Below are positions 9,940 to 18,635 of a DNA stretch of 64,000 nucleotides, in pieces. The notes under the pieces are model-generated. The model did no database searches. It saw only the letters and a program-made list of their open reading frames with translations, and was not told the DNA's origin. Origin of the DNA: JAICJC01 sp963709425 (GTDB taxonomy: Bacteria > Actinomycetota > Thermoleophilia > Gaiellales > JAICJC01). Each line of letters starts with the position of its first letter. The first letter of the stretch is position 1. The position numbers and the translations under genes are program-made. Location of the stretch: the NCBI GenBank assembly GCA_963709425.1, contig CAVPWG010000005.1:868001-932000 (forward strand), written 5' to 3'.

Positions 9940-10569
9940 ATGACCCGTCGTCTCGGCTGGGCGTCTGCCCAGCGCCGCAAGCTGCTCGTGTCGCTTGCGG
10001 TCATCTCCGCTGCGGCCAGTGTCGCCGGCCTCGGCACCTTCGCGACGTTCACGAGCTCCACGAGCGCCAGTCAGAGCGTCTCGTCGGGCACCGTCACGAT
10101 CGCGCTCGGCGCCACCGGCGCGTCGACCAACCGGCTGACCGTCGGTGCGTCGAACATCGCCCCCGGCGACACGATCCAGCGCAGCGTCGACCTGATCGAC
10201 TCCGGCTCGATCGACCTGGCCAGCATCACGCTGACCACGAACGCGACCACGAGCTCGCTGCTCGACACCGACGCGACGAACGGCCTCCAGATGGTCATCG
10301 ATCGCTGCTCGAACGCCTGGACGGAGGGCGGCACCGCGCCGGCCTACACGTACACGTGCTCCGGCACGACCTCGACCGTCCTCGCGAGCCGCGCGATCAT
10401 CGGCACGAACATGGCCCTGAGCAACCTGGCGGCCCTGACGAACGGCGTGACGGATCATCTCCGCGTCACGCTGACCTTCCCGTCGGCTGCGCCGAACTCG
10501 TTCCAGAACCAGTCGTCGACCGTCCAGTACACGTTCACCGGCACGCAGCGCGCCGGCACGAGCAAGTAG
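9940..10569 (+). CDS. TasA/camelysin-like secreted protein with SipW-dependent-type signal peptide
   Basis: This 209-residue exported protein has an N-terminal signal (RKLLVSLAVISAAASVAGLG) followed at once by TFATFTSSTSAS, the pattern of SipW-dependent substrates (TasA, CalY/camelysin). The rest is Ser/Thr/Ala-rich and predicted to be beta-rich. It contains DTIQRSVDLIDSGSIDLASI, which matches the TasA-type pattern of a strand after 'PGD'. Two cysteines may form a disulphide. The ATG has AGGAG six bases upstream. A SipW-like peptidase follows, separated by a strong hairpin, so this is probably its main substrate and a candidate fibre or matrix component. That role is inferred from the Bacillus paradigm. 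Confidence 0.78.
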   Translation: MTRRLGWASAQRRKLLVSLAVISAAASVAGLGTFATFTSSTSASQSVSSGTVTIALGATGASTNRLTVGASNIAPGDTIQRSVDLIDSGSIDLASITLTTNATTSSLLDTDATNGLQMVIDRCSNAWTEGGTAPAYTYTCSGTTSTVLASRAIIGTNMALSNLAALTNGVTDHLRVTLTFPSAAPNSFQNQSSTVQYTFTGTQRAGTSK

Positions 10570-10586
10570 GTAGGTAGCACCGAATC

Positions 10587-10616
10587 GAGGCGTGGCGGCT
10601 CCGGCCGCCACGCCTC
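10587..10616 (+). terminator. Strong intercistronic hairpin after the TasA-like gene
   Basis: A perfect 12-bp inverted repeat (GAGGCGTGGCGG / CCGCCACGCCTC) with a six-base loop starts 17 bases after the stop codon. There is no U-tract. It may partly terminate transcription or stabilise the upstream mRNA, so that the structural protein is made in excess over the peptidase. Confidence 0.5.
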
Positions 10617-10633
10617 CCGGTGAGCTCCGCGCC

Positions 10634-11266
10634 GTGCACACCGACACCCCCCGCACCCAGCCCGGCCCGACCTCGACCCCGGTGGTCATCGCCGTGCCGG
10701 CCGCAGTCGAGCCGGCGGCGACCGACGACCGCGGCCGCCGGCGCACCGTCGGTCGCACGCTCGCCGGGATCGCGATGTGGGTCGTCCTCGCGCTCGCCGT
10801 GCTCGTCCTGGCGACCGTCACGCTCGGCCCACGCCTTGGCCTGTTCCAGGTGGAGACGGTCCTCTCCGGCAGCATGGAGCCGCGCTTTGCAGCGGGCGAC
10901 CTGATCGTCGTCAGGCCGGAGCCGCTCGAGGACGTGCGCGCCGGACAGATCCTGAGCTTTCACGCGCCGACGCCGGGCCACCGCGTCGAGACGCACCGCG
11001 TCGTCCGGGTCATCGATCCGGGCCCGCACCCGATCATCGTGACGAAGGGTGACGCCAACTCCGCCCCCGATCCGTGGCGCGCGCGCCTGCACGGCACGAC
11101 CGCCTGGCGGATCGTCGGCGTCGTGCCGCACGCCGGCTCGGTCATCCGCACGCTGCGGGAGCCGTGGGTGCACCTGATCGCCGTCCTCCTCGTGCCGCTC
11201 CTGCTCGCCGCCGCGGCGCTGCGGTCGATCTGGCGCCCAGCGCCCACGGCCGGCGAGGCCGGATGA
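10634..11266 (+). CDS. sipW: Signal peptidase I, SipW/ER type
   Basis: This membrane serine protease should remove signal peptides from the neighbouring TasA-like proteins. After a Pro-rich cytosolic stretch there is a transmembrane segment (AMWVVLALAVLVLATVTLGP), then VLSGSMEPRFAAGDLIVV with the catalytic Ser. Next comes THRVVRV with the catalytic His, in place of the Lys of ordinary bacterial SPase I. A GDAN segment and a C-terminal helix (LIAVLLVPLLLAAAAL) follow. A GTG at 10592 would extend it by 14 residues but lies inside the strong hairpin, so I prefer GTG 10634; no clear ribosome-binding site decides this. Its end overlaps the next gene (ATGA). Confidence 0.82.
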   Translation: MHTDTPRTQPGPTSTPVVIAVPAAVEPAATDDRGRRRTVGRTLAGIAMWVVLALAVLVLATVTLGPRLGLFQVETVLSGSMEPRFAAGDLIVVRPEPLEDVRAGQILSFHAPTPGHRVETHRVVRVIDPGPHPIIVTKGDANSAPDPWRARLHGTTAWRIVGVVPHAGSVIRTLREPWVHLIAVLLVPLLLAAAALRSIWRPAPTAGEAG

Positions 11267-12141
11267 TGCGCTCGGCCCGGATCCTCGCGGCCGCCCTCGC
11301 GATCCTCCTTCTGGCCGGGACCGCCACCGCGATCGCCGCGTTCACCAGGGCCGCCTCCGCGTCCCAGACGGTCTCGACCCGGAACCTCGGCGCGCCGACC
11401 GGGCTCACGGGAGTCCCGTCCGGCCACGACGTCAACCTGTCCTGGACGGCCGGGACGAACGGCAGCGGCTATGCCATCGCCGCCGCGGCCAACGGCACGT
11501 CCTCCAACTGCACGGCAGCGTCCTTCGCGGCGCTCACGACCACCGCCGGCACGACGGTCACCGACACGGGCCGGTTCACTCCGCAGGGCACGTTCGAGTG
11601 CTATCGCGTCACGACGACGTTCGGCGCCTGGTCGAGCCAGACCGGCAACCCCACCGTCGCCGTGCGGCTCGGGGTCGTCGCCCAGTCGATCGCCGTCGCC
11701 AACGGCGGCACGGCGGGGCGGTTCGGCGCGGGCGACACCATCGTGATCACCTTCAACCAGGCGATCACGACGGCGAGCGGCCCGGCCGCCGCCAACAACG
11801 TCTGCACCAACAACGGCGGCACCATCATGCTCGGCGTGACGGGCACCGGCGGGACGTGCCCGACGACGTCGGCGACGACGATCGGGACGCTGACCTCCCT
11901 CACGATCAACCGCGCCGCCCGCTACAACGCGACCTACGCCTGGTCGGCCGGGAACACGGTCCTCACGGTCACGATCGGGTCGCGCTCGGCAGGCGCCCAG
12001 GATCCGACGATCTCCGGCACGGCGATCTACACGCCCACGACGACCGCAACGGGACTCCTGTCCCAGACCGGCTCGTTCCACGCGTGCAGCTCGAACACCG
12101 GCGGCGGCAACTGCACGCCGACGGCCACCGGCAGCTTCTGA
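11263..12141 (+). CDS. Secreted Ser/Thr-rich protein with fibronectin-type-III-like domain
   Basis: This 292-residue exported protein starts with a signal sequence (ILAAALAILLLAGTATAIAAFTRAASASQTVS) of the same form as the TasA-like protein. It is probably also processed by the SipW-like peptidase, whose stop codon it overlaps. Residues around 45-130 (APTGLTGVPSGHDVNLSW, YAIAAAANG, ECYRVTTTFGAW) look like a fibronectin III fold. The C-terminal half is Thr/Gly-rich with several cysteines. It may be a minor subunit or anchor of the extracellular assembly; this is inferred from gene order. Confidence 0.72.
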   Translation: MMRSARILAAALAILLLAGTATAIAAFTRAASASQTVSTRNLGAPTGLTGVPSGHDVNLSWTAGTNGSGYAIAAAANGTSSNCTAASFAALTTTAGTTVTDTGRFTPQGTFECYRVTTTFGAWSSQTGNPTVAVRLGVVAQSIAVANGGTAGRFGAGDTIVITFNQAITTASGPAAANNVCTNNGGTIMLGVTGTGGTCPTTSATTIGTLTSLTINRAARYNATYAWSAGNTVLTVTIGSRSAGAQDPTISGTAIYTPTTTATGLLSQTGSFHACSSNTGGGNCTPTATGSF

Positions 12142-12150
12142 GTCTGCGTC

Positions 12151-13299
12151 CTAGCCCACGAGCGCGACGCTGTAGTCACGCCCGCCGGCGACCTCCTCAC
12201 CGGTCGTGACGTTCGCGACGCGCACGGGCGCCCGACGGTCGGTCTTCGTCCCGTCGCCGAGCTGGCCGAAGTCGTTGTCGCCCCACGCCCAGACGCCGCC
12301 GCCGGATCCGACGGCCAGCGTGTGCAGGCGCCCGGTCCCGATCGCGACGATGCCGGCGATGGAGTCGAGCCGCACCGGCGTGCGGCGCTCGACGCCCGTC
12401 CCATCGCCAACCTGCCCGAACGAGTTCTGCCCCCACGCCCACACGTGGCCGGCTGCGCTCAGCGCCACGCTGTGGTCGGCGCCGGCGCTGACCTCGACGA
12501 TCTTCAGCGTCGTCGGCAGCGAGACGCGCACGGGCGTCGCCCGGTTCGTCGTCGTGCCGTCGCCGAGCTGGCCGTAGCGGTTCCAGCCCCAGGCCCAGAC
12601 GCTGCCGTTGCTCTTGACGGCCAGGGAGTGGTCGCGGCCGCCGGCGATGGCGACCACGTTCGTGAGGCCGCTCACGCGCACGGGCACGCTGCTGCGCCCG
12701 TCGGAGCCGTTCCCGAGGTTCCCGAACTCGTCGTCGCCCCACGCCCAAACCGTGCCGTCGGACTTGAGCGCCAGCGCGTGGTCGCGGGCACCGGCGATCT
12801 GGGTGACACCGGTCAGGGTCTTCACGCGGACGGGCACGTGCCGATTGGTCGTCGTGCCGTCGCCGAGTTGGCCGAGGTGGTTCCAGCCCCAGCTCCACAC
12901 CGTGCCGTTCGTCTTGAGCGCCATGCTGTGGTAGTGGCCGGTCGAGATCTGTTTTACGTCGGTCAGCCCGGACACCTGCACCGGGACGTTGCGGTTTGTG
13001 GTCGTGCCGTCGCCGACCTGGCCGTAGTTGTTGTGCCCCCAGGCCCAAACGGTGCCGTTCGTGCGCAGCGCGATGACGTGCTCACGCCCGCCGCGGAGCT
13101 GCTTCACGTTCGCGAGGTTGTGGACGGCCTGCGCGGTGGTGTGGGCCGAGAACGACCCGTTCCCGAGCTGGCCGTCGGCGTTGTCGCCCCAGGCGACCAC
13201 GGTACCCGGCGGCGCGGCCTGGGCCGGCCCGGACAGTGCCCCGAAGACGAGAACCGCTCCGCCGACCCCGAACAACCTCCGTGCACCGCCGTACCGCAT
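12151..13299 (-). CDS. Secreted RCC1-repeat beta-propeller protein
   Basis: This 382-residue protein has a signal peptide (RLFGVGGAVLVFGALSGPAQA) and then about seven RCC1-type repeats of roughly 50 residues. Each carries VWAWGxNxxGQLGDG followed by a PVRV and an HSxALxxxG segment, so it should fold as a seven-bladed propeller outside the cell. The ATG at 13299 is preceded by GAAGGGGG; the longer reading adds only a Gly-rich leader. Its partner is unknown. It is the second propeller protein flanking the SipW/TasA-like genes, with the two facing the same way on the minus strand. It ends 9 bases from the convergent Ser/Thr-rich protein gene. Confidence 0.85.
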   Translation of the reverse strand: MRYGGARRLFGVGGAVLVFGALSGPAQAAPPGTVVAWGDNADGQLGNGSFSAHTTAQAVHNLANVKQLRGGREHVIALRTNGTVWAWGHNNYGQVGDGTTTNRNVPVQVSGLTDVKQISTGHYHSMALKTNGTVWSWGWNHLGQLGDGTTTNRHVPVRVKTLTGVTQIAGARDHALALKSDGTVWAWGDDEFGNLGNGSDGRSSVPVRVSGLTNVVAIAGGRDHSLAVKSNGSVWAWGWNRYGQLGDGTTTNRATPVRVSLPTTLKIVEVSAGADHSVALSAAGHVWAWGQNSFGQVGDGTGVERRTPVRLDSIAGIVAIGTGRLHTLAVGSGGGVWAWGDNDFGQLGDGTKTDRRAPVRVANVTTGEEVAGGRDYSVALVG

Positions 13300-13388
13300 G
13301 CCGCCCCCTTCCCCGCTCCCCACAGCGGAACGTCAACAGACCAAGTCGAGGATAACACGGAAGGCAAATTCGCAAAGGCGCCTGCGCT

Positions 13389-14360
13389 CTAGGACGGGTG
13401 AGCGGCGGGCACGACCCGGGTCGCCGTCGCCTTCCAGACCGCGACAACCTTCACGCCGGGCCGGATCGCCAGTCGCTCGACCGATTCGGGCGTCACCTCG
13501 GCGACGAGGCCGCCGAGCGACACCCGCGCCCGGTTTCCGACGACGACGACCCGCTCGACCCGGACCGGGAGCCGATTCAGGGCCGAGTCGCCGTCGCCTC
13601 CGGCGTCGCCCAGCGCCAGCGTGATCTCCCAGGGCGCGATGAGCACGGCGACCGGCCCGTCCGCGGGATCGGTGGTTCGAACGGCCCCTCCGCGGTCGAG
13701 CCGAACGGTGGTTCCCGCGGCAGTGCCCGTGAGGTAGTTGATCCCTGCGAACTCGGCGACGAACGCCGACGCCGGCGCCTCGACGACCTCGGCTGCGCGA
13801 CCGCGCTGGACGATCGCGCCCCGGTCCATGACGGCGACCTCGTCTGCGAATATCACGGCCTCCTCGTAGGAATGGGTCACGACAATCGTCGGCACGGCGG
13901 CGCGCTCGATCACCCGCGCCAGCTCGGCGGCCACCCCCGACCGCGTTGACGGGTCGAGAGCGGCGAGCGGCTCGTCGAGGAGAAGAACCTGCGGGGCGAT
14001 GGCCAGCGCACGTGCCAGGGCGACCCGCTGGCGCTCGCCGCCGGAGAGGCGCCCGGGCCGCGCGCCCGCGAGATGCCCGATCGAGAGCCGTGCAAGGATC
14101 TCGTCGACATCGGTGCGGGCTTCGAAGGCCACGTTTGCACGCACGGACATGTGCGGGAAGAGGGCGTATTCCTGGAACATGAACCCGGCGCGCCGGCGCT
14201 CGGGCGGCACCCAGACCCCGTCACCCAGCCAGCGGTCACCGTTGCACTCCACGACGCCGGACGCCGGCCGCTCGAGGCCTGCGATGAGCCGCAGCAGCGT
14301 GGTCTTGCCGGCGCCCGACGGGCCGATCACCGCGAGCGTGCCCGCGACCTCCACCTGCAC
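13389..14360 (-). CDS. modC: Molybdate ABC transporter ATP-binding protein
   Basis: This is the ATPase of the molybdate importer. It shows Walker A GPSGAGKT near residue 13, the Q-loop MFQEYALFPHMSV, the signature LSGGERQRVALARAL, Walker B VLLLDEPLAALD, a switch His in VVTHSYEEA, and a C-terminal TOBE region (VRVERVVVVGNRARVSLGGLVAEVTPES) that binds oxyanion. The GTG at 14360 gives a protein lacking the usual first beta strand. In-frame sequence upstream (HPLRDFTLDV) matches that strand and begins at a CTG (14393) overlapping the stop of modB, so true initiation may be at this CTG. It is the last gene of the mod operon. Confidence 0.9.
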   Translation of the reverse strand: MQVEVAGTLAVIGPSGAGKTTLLRLIAGLERPASGVVECNGDRWLGDGVWVPPERRRAGFMFQEYALFPHMSVRANVAFEARTDVDEILARLSIGHLAGARPGRLSGGERQRVALARALAIAPQVLLLDEPLAALDPSTRSGVAAELARVIERAAVPTIVVTHSYEEAVIFADEVAVMDRGAIVQRGRAAEVVEAPASAFVAEFAGINYLTGTAAGTTVRLDRGGAVRTTDPADGPVAVLIAPWEITLALGDAGGDGDSALNRLPVRVERVVVVGNRARVSLGGLVAEVTPESVERLAIRPGVKVVAVWKATATRVVPAAHPS

Positions 14361-14389
14361 GTCCAGCGTGAAGTCGCGCAGCGGATGGA

Positions 14390-15238
14390 TCAGCTGGGCG
14401 CGAAGCGCGGCAGCCTCCCGCGTGCGAGCAGCTTGGCCGTGAGCAGGACGGCTCCGCTGATGACGATGAGCACGGCGCCAAGTCCGTAGACGTCGTCGAA
14501 GCTCCCGCGCTCGAAGCCGAGGTAGATCGCTATCGGGGCCGTCTGCGTGACGCCCTGGAGGCTGCCGGCGAACATGATCGTGGCCCCGAACTCCCCCAGC
14601 GCACGCGCCCAGCCGAGCGCCGCCCCGGCACCCAATCCGGCGGACGCGAGTGGAACCGCGACGCGAAGGAACACCTTGCCCGGTCCGGCACCGAGCGTAC
14701 GCGCCGCCGCGAGCAGATCGCTGTCGACCGCGGAGAACGCCGCCTCGGCCTGGCGCAGGTAGAACGGCCCGGCGACGAACGTCATCGCCATCACCACTGC
14801 GGCCGGTGTAAAGGGGAGCTGGATCCCGAGGGCATCGAGCTGGGAGCCGAGCATCCCCGTTCGGCCGAACGCGGCAAAGAGGCCCAGGCCGGCGACCGCA
14901 GGCGGCAGCACGAGGGGGAGCTCGAACGCCGTCGACAGAGCCGCCTTTCCCCGAAACTCGTGTGTCGCCATCCAGTAGGCGACCGGCGTGCCCACCACGA
15001 GCATCGCTGCCAACGACACCGCCGAGAGCTCGAGCGAGATCCGCAGGGCGGGCTTGGCCAGTGGCGAGCTCAGGCCGGCGCTCAGGTCGCCCTGGCGCAG
15101 GATCCCGATCAGCGGCAGCAGGAAGAACGCGGCCGCAACGACGACCGCGACGGCTGTCGCTACGTGGAAGGCGGAGGCCCGAAGCCGAGATCCTGCAGAA
15201 CCTTCTGGCCGTCCGGTCCCGTTACGAGGTCGATCCAC
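14390..15238 (-). CDS. modB: Molybdate ABC transporter permease
   Basis: This 282-residue inner-membrane permease has about six helices. Family features are VGTPVAYWMATHEFRGK, PLVLPPAVAGLGL, and the ABC-interaction loop AAARTLGAGPGKVFLRVAVPLA (the EAA motif), followed by WARALGEFGATIMFAGS, which is typical of ModB/CysT permeases. The only usable start is GTG at 15238, so its first 26 codons overlap the end of modA in another frame. It forms the channel through which ModC drives molybdate delivered by ModA. Confidence 0.9.
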   Translation of the reverse strand: MDRPRNGTGRPEGSAGSRLRASAFHVATAVAVVVAAAFFLLPLIGILRQGDLSAGLSSPLAKPALRISLELSAVSLAAMLVVGTPVAYWMATHEFRGKAALSTAFELPLVLPPAVAGLGLFAAFGRTGMLGSQLDALGIQLPFTPAAVVMAMTFVAGPFYLRQAEAAFSAVDSDLLAAARTLGAGPGKVFLRVAVPLASAGLGAGAALGWARALGEFGATIMFAGSLQGVTQTAPIAIYLGFERGSFDDVYGLGAVLIVISGAVLLTAKLLARGRLPRFAPS

Positions 15239-15954
15239 TGTTGAGCCGCCTGGGTCTCTTTGCTGGCCGACATGATGCCGATCGGATACACCGCGGTCGC
15301 CTGGGCCTTCGCCGGAAGCTCGATGCGCTTCACCTTGTCGCCCGCGGAGTTCGCGTCGGTGACGTAGACGAAGCCGGCGTCGGCCTCGCCCAGCTCGACC
15401 TTCGACAGCACGGCCTTCACGTCCTGCTCCTTGCTCACGATGTTGAGGTCGGACTCGGAGATCCCGAGGTTCTCGAGCACGGTCTCGGTGTACGTGCCGA
15501 CCGGCACGGCCGGGTCGCCGATGACGAGCTTGGCGCCCTTCGTCAGGTCCTCCGGGGTCTTGATGTTGGCGGGGTTGTCAGGAGGCACGATCAGGATCAG
15601 CGTGTTGGTTGCGAAATCGGTCGTGTCGCCGAGCAGGTTCTTGCCCTGGAGCTCCTCAGGGTACTTCGGGCTGGCCGCGGCGTAGACGTCTGCCGGCACG
15701 CCCTGCTCGATCTGCGCCGCGAGCTGGTCGGAGCCGGCGAAGTTGAGCTGCACCTTCCAGCCGGGGTGATCCGACTGGTAGGTCTGGGCGAGCTGGGTGA
15801 AGCCCTCGGTCAGCGACGCCGCCGCGAACACATTCAGCGTTCCGCCCTTGGGCGTCGACGCACCGGACGACCCACCGCCGGAGTCGCTCCCGCCGCATCC
15901 CGCCGCTGTCAGCACGGTGGCGACGAGGATTCCGAGCATGGTCCTTCTGCGCAT
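15160..15954 (-). CDS. modA: Molybdate-binding lipoprotein
   Basis: This extracytoplasmic solute-binding protein delivers molybdate (or tungstate) to ModB. It has a lipoprotein signal (MLGILVATVLTAAGC) with the lipid-modified Cys, a Gly/Ser linker, then the ModA core: LNVFAAASLTEGFTQLA, NFAGSDQLAAQIEQGVPADVYAAA, LILIVPPDNP, VIGDPAVPVGTY and DAGFVYVTDA. These contain the Ser, Ala and Tyr positions that usually contact the oxyanion. The ATG at 15954 has GGGAGG eight bases upstream; a GTG two codons earlier is too close to it. The start region overlaps the regulator gene. Confidence 0.92.
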   Translation of the reverse strand: MRRRTMLGILVATVLTAAGCGGSDSGGGSSGASTPKGGTLNVFAAASLTEGFTQLAQTYQSDHPGWKVQLNFAGSDQLAAQIEQGVPADVYAAASPKYPEELQGKNLLGDTTDFATNTLILIVPPDNPANIKTPEDLTKGAKLVIGDPAVPVGTYTETVLENLGISESDLNIVSKEQDVKAVLSKVELGEADAGFVYVTDANSAGDKVKRIELPAKAQATAVYPIGIMSASKETQAAQQWIDLVTGPDGQKVLQDLGFGPPPST

Positions 15955-15956
15955 CG

Positions 15957-16340
15957 TCACGGCCTCCCGATCATCACGGATGTCGCTTTCACGGTTGCCA
16001 CCGCCGGAACCCCCGGCGCCAGCCCGAGCTCCTCGACCGCGTCGCGGGTCACGATCGAGACGACCTGATACGGGCCGGCCTGGATCACGACCTGGGCGAC
16101 GACGCCGGTCACCTCGACCGACTCGACGATGCCCTCGAACCGGTTTCGCGCCGAGAAGGCATCGCCGGCGCGCGTCGGCAGGTGGCCGCCCAGCCGCTGG
16201 ATCTCGTCGACCGACACCAACCGCCGGCCGCGCCGGTCGCGCTGGGTCTGGAGCCGGCCCTCGCGGTCCCACCTGCGGAGGGTGTCCAGGCTGACGCCAA
16301 GCGCCTGCGCGGCCTCGCCGATTGGCATGACCTTCGCCAT
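15957..16340 (-). CDS. Helix-turn-helix plus TOBE-domain molybdate-responsive regulator
   Basis: This 127-residue protein joins an excisionase/MerR-like DNA-binding domain (PIGEAAQALGVSLDTLRRWDREGRL, residues 6-30, then RRLVSVDEIQRL) to a molybdopterin/TOBE-type oxyanion-binding domain (RFEGIVESVEVTGVVAQVVIQAG to the end). It is smaller than classical ModE and most likely senses molybdate to control the mod operon it heads. A perfect palindrome lies 15 bases upstream of its start, which fits autoregulation. Its stop overlaps the modA start region. Direct DNA binding is inferred. Confidence 0.85.
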   Translation of the reverse strand: MAKVMPIGEAAQALGVSLDTLRRWDREGRLQTQRDRRGRRLVSVDEIQRLGGHLPTRAGDAFSARNRFEGIVESVEVTGVVAQVVIQAGPYQVVSIVTRDAVEELGLAPGVPAVATVKATSVMIGRP

Positions 16341-16354
16341 GGGCGCAGAACCCT

Positions 16355-16379
16355 AACGCATAGGCATTGCCTATGCGTT
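16355..16379. promoter_or_regulatory. Perfect palindromic operator upstream of the molybdate operon
   Basis: Two 12-base arms (AACGCATAGGCA and TGCCTATGCGTT) are exact inverted repeats around a single central T. The site ends 15 bases from the start codon of the HTH-TOBE regulator. Its position and perfect symmetry suggest it is the dimer-binding operator of that regulator. It would overlap or abut the promoter of a short-leader transcript. Confidence 0.7.
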
Positions 16380-16587
16380 GACCATGGGAGAGCGTGGTGG
16401 TCGGTGGTCGGTGGTCGCGGCCGTGGCACCGTTGGCGCGCTCACCGATCCGGATCGGCCGCAGGGAACTGCTCGGTGGGAGGCGGGCGTCGTGCCGCGCA
16501 CAACGGCAGCCTCGGTCGCCGCGGGGCGCGGCGATCGTCATCGCCTACGCAGCGGCCGCGCTCGTGCTCGTCTCGGGCGGCGCCTGA
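16380..16587. other. Intergenic stretch without a supported gene
   Basis: Between the molybdate operator and the end of the cysteine hydrolase gene there is a short plus-strand open frame (about 69 codons, low-complexity Arg/Ala). It has no recognisable domain or convincing ribosome-binding site, and I see no other feature here. Confidence 0.5.
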
Positions 16588-17217
<630 letters not shown>

Positions 17218-17315
17218 GGCTCACCTCGTTGGGTCGGAATCTGGGCCTCCCATGGTACTCCCGCCCGCAGGGGAAAATTGATGCGTGTTTTCCAGGCTAA
17301 AGGCGGCGGTCGCGC

Positions 17316-18635
17316 ATGCCGATTCCCTTCTTCGTGGACCCCCTCCGCGAACCCGGGACGCGCGGCGCTGCGCGCGGTGATCGGTGGATCGATCGTTGGC
17401 TGGCCGCCTGTGCGGATCTGGCCGAGCTGAAGCGCTCCAATCCGATGACCGACGCCGTCATCGACGAGATCGACGGCCGCATGATCCGCATCGGCGACCG
17501 GTGGCTCGCCGACTTCGCGTCGTGCAACTACCTCGGGTTCGACCTCGACGCCGAGATCATCGACGCCGTGCCGGAGTACCTGCGCCGCTGGGGCACCCAC
17601 CCCAGCTGGTCACGGCTGCTCGGAAGCCCGGTGCTGTACGAGCAGATCGAGAGCCGGCTCACGGAGCTTCTGGGGTGCGAGGACACGCTCGTGCTGCCGA
17701 CCATCACCCACATCCACATGTCGGTGATCCCCGTGCTCGCCGCCGGCGGCACGATCTTCCTCGACAGCCGGGCGCACAAGACGATCTACGACGGCTGCCA
17801 GGTCGCCCGGGCCCGCGGCGCCACCGTCAAGCGATTCGCGTTCGAGGATCCCGACGACCTCGACCGCATGCTTTGCGACGACCTCTCGCACACGCGTATC
17901 GTCTGCATGGACGGCGTGAACAGCATCACCGGCAACGCGCCCGACCTGCGCGCGTTCGCCCGGGTCGCCCGCGAGCACGGAGCGCTGCTCTATGTCGACG
18001 ACGCCCACGGGTTCGGCGTGATCGGCGAGCGGAGCGACGACGAGACCACGCCGTACGGCATTCGCGGCAACAGCATCGTCCGGCACTTCGGCGAGTCGTA
18101 CGACGGCGTCGTCCTCGTGGCCGGGTTCTCGAAGGCGTACTCGTCGCTGGCCGCGTTCATCGCATGCCCGACCGAGCTGAAGGAGCTGCTCAAGACCGCA
18201 GCGCCACCCTACCTGTACTCGGGCCCGTCGCCCGTCGCGTCGCTCGCGACCGTGCTCGCGGGCTTCGACGTGAACGACGCGCGCGGCGAGCAGCTGCGAT
18301 TCGCGCTGTGGCGCAAGACCGAGGCCGTCCTCAAGCGGCTCGCCGAGCTCGACGTCTACACGCCAAACCATTCCGGATACCCGATCATCGAAGTGCCGCT
18401 TCGGCGCCACGAGGAGATCGGCGAGGTGGGCCGCTTCCTGTTCGACCGCGGGGTCTACGTGACCCTGGCCGCATACCCGCTCGTGCCGAAGCACGAGGTC
18501 GGGTTCCGCGTCCAGGTGACCGCCGCGAACACGGACGCCGAGATCGAGCGTCTGACGAGCGTCATCGGTGAGCTGGCCGCAGCGGGCAGGCTGCGGCTGC
18601 GCTCCGACGCCGATGCCGCCCGGGAGGCCGCATGA
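17316..18635 (+). CDS. PLP-dependent alpha-oxoamine-synthase-like aminotransferase (class I/II fold)
   Basis: This 439-residue fold-type-I PLP enzyme is related to 8-amino-7-oxononanoate synthase, serine palmitoyltransferase and the autoinducer synthase CqsA. Visible features are ASCNYLGFDLD, THPSWSRLLGSPVLYEQIE, LDSRAHKTIYDG (the PLP-stacking His is kept; the usual following Ser is Lys), VDDAHGFGVIG with the PLP-binding Asp, and VAGFSKAYSS with the Schiff-base Lys. Such enzymes condense an amino acid with an acyl-CoA. No biotin or sphingolipid genes lie nearby. The stop overlaps the start of a GGDEF/EAL gene, so a signalling-molecule or lipid role is possible but unproven. Confidence 0.82.
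   Translation: MPIPFFVDPLREPGTRGAARGDRWIDRWLAACADLAELKRSNPMTDAVIDEIDGRMIRIGDRWLADFASCNYLGFDLDAEIIDAVPEYLRRWGTHPSWSRLLGSPVLYEQIESRLTELLGCEDTLVLPTITHIHMSVIPVLAAGGTIFLDSRAHKTIYDGCQVARARGATVKRFAFEDPDDLDRMLCDDLSHTRIVCMDGVNSITGNAPDLRAFARVAREHGALLYVDDAHGFGVIGERSDDETTPYGIRGNSIVRHFGESYDGVVLVAGFSKAYSSLAAFIACPTELKELLKTAAPPYLYSGPSPVASLATVLAGFDVNDARGEQLRFALWRKTEAVLKRLAELDVYTPNHSGYPIIEVPLRRHEEIGEVGRFLFDRGVYVTLAAYPLVPKHEVGFRVQVTAANTDAEIERLTSVIGELAAAGRLRLRSDADAAREAA

Noticed and set aside
16378..16587. A small plus-strand protein of about 69 codons
   Set aside because: No ribosome-binding site or recognisable domain; it starts in the molybdate palindrome and is low-complexity.
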